64,000 nucleotides of DNA from Paramarasmius palmivorus (taxonomy: Eukaryota; Basidiomycota; Agaricomycetes; Agaricales; Marasmiaceae). The notes beneath the pieces are model-generated. The model was not told where the DNA came from. It saw only the letters and a program-made list of their open reading frames with translations, and searched no databases. Position 1 is the first letter of the stretch, and the number at the start of each line of letters is the position of its first letter. The stretch spans positions 496,001 through 560,000 of the forward strand of contig JAYKXP010000009.1 in NCBI GenBank assembly GCA_037176845.1, in the 5' to 3' direction. Of the stretch, positions 21,201 through 31,400 are shown piece after piece. The translations under genes and the position numbers were made by a program.

Positions 21201-21859
21201 ACCTTAAGGACGTTACGGTAAGCCGTGAGACAACGAATTAACGTCATCTCACTTTCCGACAAGAAAGTTGCCCGTGTCGCTTCGAGTTCCTGAAGAGATA
21301 CTTAAGTAGTCTTGGCCAGTTTAGCGTCTCGGTTCGTTATCTGTTGAGACGAAGAATAAGAGCTCAAGCAGTGCACAAATCTATGACGATTCTCACCAAA
21401 TGCGTCCAACTGGGCACGTACTTCGTTCGAATCGTCGGAAGACTATATTATGGGTTCGCACCGAAAACTGGAACATATCTTCGTTGTCGATGGTCACCGT
21501 ACGTTCGAATAGGAATATCGACGGGCGCTGAGGTGCTAGAAAGGAGTGTAAGCATTACAGTTTGCGCATGATTATGTACCGTGACTCTACCTCGAGTGAC
21601 TCGTCCGAGTGTCGTGAGATGTTTCTCTCCGTGAGTGACTTTGGCGTTACGTCCAGCTGCTGTGATAGCTTGGTTCGCTGTCTTGGAGGGACGGGAAGTT
21701 GAGGACAGGCAGGTTCAACCTGAGTCTGAGATGGAGAATGGAGCTAGATGACACTACTTCATCCTGCAGAAATGTGCCCATCGAACAATCTAGCCTTCGA
21801 AGCCCTGGTCAATAAGGGAGAAATGTGAAAATAGAAAGGGTACGCACTCATCAACAAGA
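21201..21859. other. Intergenic
   Basis: No gene seen. Lies between the promoter of carbonic anhydrase 2 and the F-box relic. Confidence 0.5.
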
Positions 21860-22240
21860 GATTATCGCATGAACGTGACGTTGCATCCGCCTGGTACGTC
21901 TGCCCAGTCGTCGGTCGTATCCAGATTGAGATTTTGTAGGATGATAAGTTGCATATGGCGGAAGCTCAACGTACTGAGCATTGCACATCCCCTCTTGCGC
22001 CTTGAAGGTCTTGACGAACCAAATGGGTTTTCTGACGTGTATCCAGTCCACCTTGTTCACTCCTATGTCCCACGATCCCCGAGAACCAGCTAAAAACGGC
22101 CCATGCTTATTCGCCCAATGTCAGTTGCCCAACTGATATACCTGCTCGCTTTACATATCGAGGAACCTTTCTCGAGAACGCTGTGTGAGCGGATGATAGC
22201 TTCAAGTTCAGATTTGTAGCCTCTCGAGCCTAAGGTGCTG
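21860..22240 (-). pseudogene. F-box gene relic on the minus strand
   Basis: Two pieces match the intact F-box gene (11395-12990). About 22145-22240 corresponds to the codons for YKSELQAIIRARTVLEKGSS, and about 21860-22122 corresponds to NWANEFGPFLAEED, KVDWVHVRN and the following part up to DTTEDWADVAGEW. The roughly 290 bases between these in the intact gene are missing here, and frame breaks follow. The first and last thirds of the gene are absent. It sits between the minus-strand MLKL-NTD-like gene and carbonic anhydrase 2, so it marks the inverted duplication. Confidence 0.8.
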
Positions 22241-23511
22241 GTCAGGGATAATTCCCGATACTGCTAAGTATTGGGTTTATTATACAGCCCTGTTTCATTC
22301 GCATTTTTTGCACCCCCGACCCATGTCCACGTGATGAAAAACGTGACGGACCACCTGATTTTTCCCACTCTCTCCTCTCTCTCCTGGACCGTCACCATCT
22401 GGTTCCACCCAACGTTTGCCCAATGCCCATCGTCTCTTCCTTTTCATCACATACACAGCGCCTCTGATGGGCTCCTCAGCAATTCCAGTGTCTTTACCTC
22501 TTTTAATTTACTCAAGGCCCCTATTTGCATGGCTTTCCTTGAACTCTTGCAACCGTCAATCGCTGTGGATTCCTCAAGCAGAACTTATGACGAACCTGCA
22601 GGGTGTTTATTGAAATATTAAAAAGCCTCCTGAATGTTTTGTCTCGCTCGATCGGATAACTTGCGGCAAGAGGAATTCACCCGTGCCTGTGAGGAGCCAG
22701 CCGGAGGCTGGGCGACGAACAGGCGCGTAGAAAACGCTAGATTCGAACCACTCGCTACGACATCTTGAAGATAGTCGTTCAAAGCCTACTGCGCAAGGGT
22801 AGGGCCAGTTCAAGAAAATGTGGCTTGCACTCAATTCTTTGATAGCCATCACCGATGATTTTACAAGATCAAGTTTCTGAGCATGACAAGGCAGCCTACG
22901 TGCTACAAGTTTCATTGTGCTCTTCTATGATAATGTACCAAGTTACCTACTGGCGGAATGAATATAGCTTCAAGGATCCTCGTGAAGGGCTAGTGCTGGG
23001 AGACGAACAGGGGCATCGGAAACCAAGTACGGTTTCAAATTTTCATGGCCGAGAGTCGAGGTCCTGGCCCAAAACTATCGCAACATGTAGCATAAGAAAT
23101 TTTTCGTGACGAAATTTAATCATATGCGTTCTCTGAATTGAAGTTCGTATGCAGCACACTGTTGCAGTAGCGCTGTCCGCTGGCCACGACATATTGATGA
23201 GGTAACTAAGCGCATCTTGGGCCTTGTAACGATTATGGCACATCTATCGGAAGCAAATTTATTTCCTTTTTCCCAGGCAAATATTCTCCAATCTTTGATG
23301 AAAAGGACTCAATAGAAGATATAAATCCTAAATGGGGCGTTTTATGGGCCTAGATGTAGGCCAATTGTGTATGCAAACGTGACACATATTCGGGGGATAT
23401 TTAGGGAGCAAATATTCCATTTTTTTGATCCCAAAGATCAACGTGCAAACCCGACAACCTATTTGGCCCGGCTATTTGGTCGTCGAAAATCCACGGACCA
23501 CCGCAGTGTTA
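22241..23511. other. Intergenic with a possible exon remnant at about 22610-22800
   Basis: The minus strand around 22615-22790 reads ALNDYLQDVVASGSNLAF and on to a stop near 22620. A similar short frame occurs at 41535-41600. No full gene can be built. The rest is featureless. Confidence 0.4.
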
Positions 23512-25551
23512 CTATTTGCTTCCGGAGGCCAGGACAAACGCTGTGACGATCTCTTTCAACTCCTTCACCGTATTTTCCAAACCATCCATTTTGGCTGTCT
23601 GATCACTCATACTCGTAGTCTGCAGACGCAGACATCGTCAAATTAGATGTTTCTGCGCGTATGAAGAAATAGATGCTGACCATAAAAATCTGGACCGCTG
23701 CATCCAATTCCCGTTGCAGCTCTCGTAATTTATCCTTGCGATCCTCTGCAAATATGAACCCTTTGAATCGTTCAATACGGCGAGACTTTTGACATTGCTG
23801 AAGGCTTTTCAGGACTTCATTGAGAATACTACAAACAGATTAGCATACAATTGTATCGTTTCAACAGAGATTGACGCACCATTTGAGTCTCTCATTTGTA
23901 TCAGTGGCACCGGCTCGGAGCCACAATCTTAGGTCGTCCGCATGTTTACTTAGCCGAATCGCTTCGTCTTTATTTCCTTGAGCAGTCTGTAAATTGTCTT
24001 CACTCAGGTAGCTTGATTAATGGTCGTGAAATCATTACCGACCTTTGCAAGATCAGTAACACGTTCCATAGCAGACCCTACACTCTTCAGCGGAGAGGCT
24101 CCAGGTACTGCTTCTCCGATGAGTTCAATGGCATTAGCGATATGGCCAACCATTGTGAGAACTTTCGTAGATGTGGCTTGGGCGGTGTTGTGCTGAAGAA
24201 AGACTCCAAGTTGAACACTACAATGATAATATTCCTTTGGTATAACGTACCAGAAGCCCTTGATACTCCTTTTGAACTTTGCTCCATTTCACCGGATCTT
24301 GACGCCACTGGCTAGTCTTGCCACGCTTCTGTAACTTTGATGAAATATATCCTCGAAGAGCGCTATAGGAATTGGAAGCATAAGCCACAGAAAAACACTA
24401 GTGTGAAACTCAACATACTCATAAAACGGTTTGCATCGAGGAGTTTCCATTGTGTGGTTGGGGTAGGCTTGGCTCAACTCGTCGAGCCAACCATTGATTA
24501 ACGCCACCTTTTTATCTTTCTTGCTGGTGTCTGTGGTCTAAGGGCAAAAGACTTCATGACCAAGGTTGCCTTACAAAGCTTGGAGGACGCTCACCAATGC
24601 ATACAGCAGGCCGCGTACTTCGTTTGGGTCATCGGAAGACTGTACATCGGAACGCGACGCGCTCTCGTCGTCGCGAGTTGGAATAGGCAGCATCCCGTCC
24701 GGGTGTGAAAATTGACCAGGAAAGTGCTGTGAATACAGATTAATGTACGGCCCAAGTTCCACGAGCCCATGCTCCGGAGTAGTGCTGAGGTGGTGTATTA
24801 CATCGTTCGCATGCTTGCCTGAACAGATTGCTCCTTCTGTAGTAGTCTACAGAGTAAACCGTCAGTCGGACCGGTCAATATTACATACAGAAAGCTCGGT
24901 TGACCTTCGTGAGTTCACCTATGCCCGCAAGCTCAGTCACTACCTCTTTCGCAGGCGCAACTGGTGTGACCGAGTCAGAGCGTTGTGTGGATTCATTTGT
25001 AGTAGTCAGGTCGGAAGTCTAATACCTCGAGATCAGTGAAATCGAAAACACCTCAGTAGTCTCCAATGTACCTGCCCACACTCGTCCTGGTGGTTCTTTA
25101 CAAGAATGAACGACTCCTGGAATTGTTTCAGGCCGCCAAGTGTCACATTGAGAGCTCTGCGAGCAAAGCAAGTCAGCGCGATCGCAAGACATGCCAAGTT
25201 GAACATACGACTCGAATCCACGAAATTGTCTCTCAATCACCGAGTCGATGCTCGGATTACGCCCAAAATCATCGGCAAGTCGTTGTTTGACATCTTCTGT
25301 GTGCTTGCTGAGCTGAGAAGCACCCTCTGCAGACGTCTGTATAAGGGCCAATGATCGGTTAATCAGCCCACATCGCCCGGCAGTGTGAGCGTTATGCTCA
25401 CCTTGGCAAGGTTTGCAATGTTCTCCAGAAAAGATGCTGTGCCATTCAGTGTGGTCAACGGGACCGCCTCTCCTATGGCTTGAAGGGCTCTTGCAGTGCC
25501 CAAGAAACCGGCGAGAGCCCCGCTTCTTGTTGAGAGGTCGGGAGACTGCAT
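23512..25551 (-). CDS. MLKL-NTD-like protein with two copies of the helical domain
   Basis: A multi-exon minus-strand gene; the first in-frame ATG is at 25551 (MQSPDLSTRSGALAGFLGTA). Domain 1 reads AIGEAVPLTTLNGTASFLEN, IANLAKTSAEGASQLSKHTE, DVKQRL, then after an intron ALNVTLGGLKQFQESF. A linker follows (TTTNESTQRSD onward), then a region with INGWLDELSQAYPNHTMETP. Domain 2 reads ELIGEAVPGASPLKSVGSAM, ERVTDLAKTAQGNKDEAIRL, SKHADDLRLWLRAG and ILNEVLKSLQQCQKSRR. The tail is a coiled-coil-like MSDQTAKMDGLENTVKELKE. From the INGWLDEL segment onward it aligns exon by exon with the plus-strand gene at 9622-10994. Each domain resembles the MLKL N-terminal/HeLo-like bundle linked to membrane-targeted cell death in fungi and plants. 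The upstream start could lie further right. Function inferred. Confidence 0.68.
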
Positions 25552-26872
25552 AGTAGGTTCAGCGATTGTTGCGTTCGACTCGGATCGGAAAATATCTTCG
25601 TTGTCGTTGAAGCCTGAGGTTCCTATGAAGAGGGTCTTGGTTGAAAGTGGGAGTAAAGCAAACAATTGCTGTTGAACGATCCTAGCACCCCCGAATTAAC
25701 GAAATCTAGTGTTAAGCCACACGCTTCTGCGCCATTTATGTAAATGAATGGTAGAAGCTGTCAGCTTCAACGTGCTCAGTAAAACCCAAAGTTCCATTCC
25801 CAGAACTATAATTGATATAGCTTAGCGCAAGCTTAGTCTATGAACACCCGGTATCTGCAACAATTATCGAGGTATTCGGGGTCTGGCATATCCCAAAGCT
25901 GTTCAACGAGTTGTCGCCTTAGCAACTAAAAGCAGAAAGGGAGGCTAGAAGCAGCCATGGTGGAAGAGCCTTTTTACTGTGGGTCCTAGTGGGAAAAGAC
26001 GATCGTTTCCTACCTGGACCCACAGAGGGCTGAATAAGCTTGGGAGAATGTTCGGGGGTAGTCCAGGAGTCTGAGGAGATATTAGAATTGAGCCTGAACT
26101 TGGCCTGAACAGCTGTTACAGACCACACAGAGGAGGATGTTCAGATAGAAGAGAACATGCCTTGGCGGGGTCCGGACGTTGTATTTCGTACCAAAATGAT
26201 GGTTAAGTCGAGGATATTATGTATTTGAGATTGAGATGCATGTAAAATGGTTGTTGAGGCCGTGGAACGAAAGGGAGCAACTGTTCATGACGGCGGCAGA
26301 TACCGTTTCAAGGTGGCTGTACGCTGAGTCATTCGTCATGCGTTTATCCACGTGATACTTCCTCTATTCTCATGTCCTCCTCACGCACCCTTCTTTTCCT
26401 ACGGTTCTTGGTCTCACCGCCTCCTGGAGGAGATGCTCTGGACTCTTTGGAGCATATTCTAATCTCTCAGCATCCTCTTATGGTCACGAATGGCCATTTT
26501 TTTGCACAAAAGCCACGCATATGCGTCTCGTTCAAGTCTCGTCTCTCGGGTCGGACCTGGTCCAATCTGTCGTGGGCAGCCAGTCGAAATTGAAATACCT
26601 GGATCTCAAACAAGCCGCAAAGTACTCGATTTTACTGCCTGTTCATGGCTCGGATACATAGCTTGCAGGAATGAACTCGCATTCGAATGATTCCACCAAC
26701 ATGAATTTAGCGAGCCCAGCAGTAGAGCTTTAGGGAAACCTCGTGAACGCAGCCAGGTCATGAAATCAAAAGCGACAAAATCTGAAGCAAAATAGCATGT
26801 TCACAAACACCGATCTTCTGTCTGACCGTCAACCGATTCACGGATTAATATGCGACAAATTAAGCATCATCT
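25552..26872. other. Intergenic
   Basis: About 1.3 kb with short frames only. No recognised gene, repeat or RNA. Confidence 0.5.
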
Positions 26873-27724
26873 TCAACTTTCAAGTCTCAAGTCTCGACTC
26901 CGGTTCCCAGCCGCCTCTCTTAGCTTTTCAAGTTTCGCAGCCGTACGTCGATACTTCAAAAACGCCTTCATCATATCTCTAATTGGCCAATTGTCGATAT
27001 AGTCCGCTAGGAATGGGTAGTCCCGTACAATCTTTAAATTGGGTATCTCCGCGTCAGCAAGACACATAATTGGAGACAGTAAGCACTACTCAATACTCAC
27101 CAGCTCACATACGCGATCCTTCCTCGAAACATCTTGATCCCTGTAGGTCTTCGCCATATCAAAATGCTCAGATACTAACTCTTTTGTTCGTTGCTGGATA
27201 CAAACCAATGTAAGTTGACGTGGCTCCGATTATGGCAGGTACATACCTGAATCATGGCATACCCCGTCTTGGACCACTTATACCGCCCACTTGTTAGTGC
27301 CCACTCCAAGGAATAACCACCTTTTCGGCGTCCAGCTGCACCGGGAGGTTTTGGGATCCGTGTACCGGTTTTGAGGGGGAGTGTGTAGACGACCGTTGGG
27401 GTGTAAGGTGAGGTGGAGTGAAAGTAGGTTTTAAGAGCTTGGGAAGGAGGTGTATCGGTGTCGGTGTCGGGGTCCTGATGAGGTTGAGTATACGTATGGA
27501 AGGAAGGATGTAGTTCGTGGATGCACGTACGGGTATCAAGCAGTTCTCGACTTCGGCTTCAGAGTCGTTGTCGATTTGGATTGGCTTCACACAAAGGTTC
27601 GGTCAGATGTGGAAGGTGACGTCCTCAACTATCGATTACTCACCGTCGAGGAAGTAGACCTTGACTCCAGGGTTACGGTTAGTACAGCGAGCGTTTGACT
27701 ATGAAGTGAGCCTGTACGGGCCAT
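26873..27724 (-). CDS. Unknown basic protein, multi-exon
   Basis: From the ATG at 27724 the chain runs MARTGSLHSQTLAVLTVTLE, then an exon with PIQIDNDSEAEVENCLIP. A proline- and Asp-rich exon (DPDTDTDTPPSQALKTYFHS) follows, then GGYSLEWALTSGRYKWSKTG, QQRTKELVSEHFDMAKTYRD and IPNLKIVRDYPFLADYIDNW, and a basic C-terminus (KYRRTAAKLEKLREAAGNRS). All introns fall in phase 0, which supports the model. I do not recognise the family. There is no signal peptide or membrane segment; the last third looks helical and basic, as in nucleic-acid or chromatin-associated proteins, but this is a guess. It is divergent from the Bbc1-like gene at 28454. Confidence 0.62.
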
Positions 27725-28453
27725 GGTGGTGAATGGGTAGGTCAAAGAAGGCGCTGATCATAGATGAATGTCATATATGGTGTCCATGAACAAAGAACAA
27801 AGGCCACAGATTTTGATAGAATGGAAGAAACGCGTGGGTGCAACGTGTACAAAATCATCGATTCTCATGAGTCGAGGACTGTGATCACGACGCGTATAAT
27901 ACTGGTTATGATGATTCACCACCAGAAAATACATGGGATTAGATCAGTCACATCCTGACTTGGTGCAGCACCGAGTTTTGAAGTGGAAAGGAAGGTGGTG
28001 GTGGCTGAACGAAGGTAAATTGCTGCTTGCGAGAATCAGATTCGTCCGCAAAAATCAGTGCCCAGAAGCTCTTAGGTGTCTGAATAATATCTTCTCTTTC
28101 TGAGAGTGCGTCGAGGTGTTGAACTGAGCGACTAGAACAACGCCTTGATGATATTCTTGTCCATCCAAATTAATCTTCTTGAGCTTCTGTGAGGTATTGA
28201 TGGACAAGAATATCATCAAGGCGTTGTTCTAGTTGATATAGTAGCCGATCTACAAAGGAGTGTCTCTTGGGCCTACCGAGGCTTTTCTGAGCCTGAGCGA
28301 TGCCGATTTACCTGTAAAAAGTAGCTATGGATCCAGAACCATCGATGAGAGGTAGCCGTTCTACCGTGAGAATCCAAATTCGGACGCGTGCAGTGTGCAC
28401 GCAGCGCTGACGACAACGACCGTCTCTGCATCATCATCGACCACCACAATCCC
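27725..28453. promoter_or_regulatory. Divergent promoter region between unknown gene and Bbc1-like gene
   Basis: About 730 bases between two divergent starts. It contains the 34-base perfect inverted repeat listed next and no convincing gene. Confidence 0.55.
28132..28232. repeat. Perfect 34-base inverted repeat with 33-base loop
   Basis: The left arm, 28132-28165, starts CTAGAACAACGCCTTGATGA. The right arm, 28199-28232, ends TCATCAAGGCGTTGTTCTAG and is its exact reverse complement over 34 bases. The loop is 28166-28198. Homology stops sharply at both ends. Confidence 0.97.
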
Positions 28454-31400
28454 ATGTCAGATCCCCCACCCAAACCCAAACCTGGCTCGCTGCGTGACCG
28501 TATTGCAGCTTTCGAGAAACCTTCTCAATCATCATCAACTCCATCGTCACCACCACCACCTAGACCTAAACCAGGCGGGTTAGGAACGTGGAAGCCCAAA
28601 CCCAAGGAAGTTTCACCCCCATCGTCTCCCAATGCTAATGAGGATAAGGAGAAGAAAGGAGGGGGAGCAGGAATGTCAGCAAGCGACGCTAGAGAGACGA
28701 TTGGCAAGGGCGTCAGTTTGAAGGAACGTATGGCTGCGTTACAGGGGAAAGGTGCTTTTGGAGGGGGTGCACCTTCTTCACCACCGCCGATTGCACCCAA
28801 GCCTGCGGGGGAGAGACCAAAGTGGAAGCCTCCGCCAATGCCAGCGGCTCCTGTTGAGGAGAAGGAAAAGGAAGAGGGAGAGACGCAGGTAGAAAGAGTC
28901 CGTTCGCCTGGTGTTGAAAGCGTCAAATCGCTTGGTGAAGAAGCTAGTATCAAATCAAGCGATACTGCTGCTGTGGACAGTGAAGAGCAACAACCCGCGG
29001 AAGGGGAGGCGGATCCTGAGGAAGAGGAAAGGCAACGACGCGCTGCTCTCGCTGCTCGTATGGCTCGTCTGGGAGGCGCTAGAGTTGGAATGGGGCCACC
29101 TGTATTTGGTAAACCTACGATTAAGAAGGGGGCAGTTGCTACACCACCTCCAGAAGAGAGTGAGTTGCTCTTTGTTACGTTGATGATATATCCTCAATCG
29201 ATTGTCAGGTAAACCCAAGGTAGACGCCGAGCCTGAGACCGAGAGCGTCAAAGAAGAAGTTGAAAAGACAGGTAACCAGTTATCTCTATCGTTCTATTTC
29301 TATGTGCTAACATACATCGCAGAACAAGCACTATCGTCTGAGGCTGAAGAAGCTAAGCCCAGTAGCGATACAGGTACAGACGCTACCTCTCTCAAATCTC
29401 CAGAACCAGAACCAAAGACCAAATCTCCCGATCCCAGCTTACTCTCTCCAGAACCCGAATCCACACCTCCACCTACTTCACCTCCATCGATGCCGATGTC
29501 AGCTATCCCACGACGTGCAGCTCCGCCGAGGAAACGCGCAAAGTCGCCGTTACCACCACCTCCGGCTGAAGAGCTTCAGGTTAAGGAAGAGGCAGTGAAG
29601 GAAGAGGAGATTCCACCGTCGATTACACGTAAGGCCGATGAACCCGAGGAACATGAACAAGAACGAGATATCACGTCACCAGAGGATGCTGTGCCTTCTA
29701 GGAAAGGCTCTATCGCGTTCGCTGAGGATACCGTTCAGCAAGCGGAGGATGAGACGGAGGTATCTTCAAGGAATATCCCTGAAGAGGTGTCGTCGTCACC
29801 ACCTGCTAGGAAACCTGTTTCGGACAATGCACCGGTTGCGGAGGAAGAGGAAGATGTACCCTCGAGGAAGACTTCTGTTTCCGAAGAGGTATCATCACCT
29901 GCACCACCTGCTAGGAAATCGTCAATTGCGTCTTCTGTATCGGAGCAAGTTGTATCGTCGCCTCCACCTGCACCTCCTGTTAGGAAAGCGTCAATTGCAG
30001 AGGAAAGTGTACCTTCAAGGAAGACCTCTGTCTCTGAAGAGGTATCATCACCACCGCCTCCGCCTCCTGCTAGGAAACCTTCTATCGCAGAAGACGAGGT
30101 AGCTGTGCACTCGAGGAAGGCATCTGCTTCAGAAGAGGTAGCGTCACCACCACCGCCTCCACCTCCTGCTAGGAAACCTTCTATCGCAGAAGAAGACGTG
30201 ACTGTTGACTCTGAAGCATCGCTACCTCCACCGCCTGCTCGGAAAGCGTCCCTTCCGATTACAGAAGAGCCTACACCAGCTGAAGAAGACGAAGAAGACG
30301 AAGAGACAGCCCGAAAACGCCGCGTTGCAGAACGTATGGCCAAGATGGGCGGTTTTAATCCTTTTGCTGCTGGTGCTCCTCCGGCAAGGAAGGTTCCTGT
30401 ACCTGCACCTGAACCAGTGCATGATGAAGAAGATGAACAAGTGAAAGAGTCAAAGGTAGAGGAACAGGAACAGGAGCAAGAGGAGGAGGAGACAGAGGAA
30501 GATAGGAAACGCCGTGTTGCGGAACGTTTAGCGAAGATGGGTGGTTTTAATCCGTTTGCGCCTGGTCCTAAGAAAGGTTCGGTAGAGGAACAAGAACCAG
30601 GTGAGCGGTTCTTTGTTGTTCTGAGGTAAAGCGAAGTGCTGATCTTTACTCGGCAGATGTTGACGAGAATGGTAAATCTTGATTTTCTTTATTCATTCTT
30701 CCTTTCTTCGTACGGGGAGCGAATACGAAGAGCCTCTTTTTTTTGGTTTCGAGATAAGGATAAACATGTATTGACTGATTGATTGTTCATAACATATTCA
30801 TAGACGAGCACGTGAAGCCGCAGATTGAAGAAGCTGAAGGTGGAGTATCCCCGTATTGTTGTCGGTGACATGTTGTTCTGATCCCGAGATTGTATTGTAG
30901 ATCAGTTGCAAGGAGCTGATGATGAAGAACCTCCGAGGCCACCTCTACCTAATCGAGCAAGTCGCCCGATACCGACGTTTGTTCCGCCCCCGCCGCCTCC
31001 CGTACATCAGGACGATGAAGAGCAGGAGCAGGAGCAGGAAGAACGAGAAGAAGCGCCGCCGCCACCTCCTCCACGTCCAGCATCTTCGTCGCCTGTTAGC
31101 CCACGTCGATCGATTCCGCCACCTCCCAGAGCCATCCCTGAGCCTCAACCCGAAGAAGATGAGGAAGAAGAGGAAGAGGAAGTGGCTCCTCGACCTGCAA
31201 GGAGGTTTTCGTTGAGGAAGGTTGCCGATGAAGATGATGGGGAGGTACCATTGAGGAGACCGCCTGTTGTAGAGGAAGTGGATGTTCAGCCTACACCGCC
31301 GTCTTCGCCACCCCCATTACCAAGGTCTTCGAGACCAAGCAGGGATGTACCACCACCTCAGGAAGAGGAGATGCCAGAGTCGCCTCCGCCGTTGCCGACT

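Noticed and set aside
22720..22810. tRNA-like T-loop string (GATTCGAACC) near 22741
   Set aside because: The reverse complement gives a TTCGAAT loop, but the T-stem pairs for only three bases and there is no matching acceptor or D arm. A protein-like reading explains it better.
28132..28232. Terminal inverted repeats of a DNA transposon
   Set aside because: The arms are only 33 bases apart with no coding sequence or target-site duplication seen, so a whole transposon is not supported. A foldback element is still possible.
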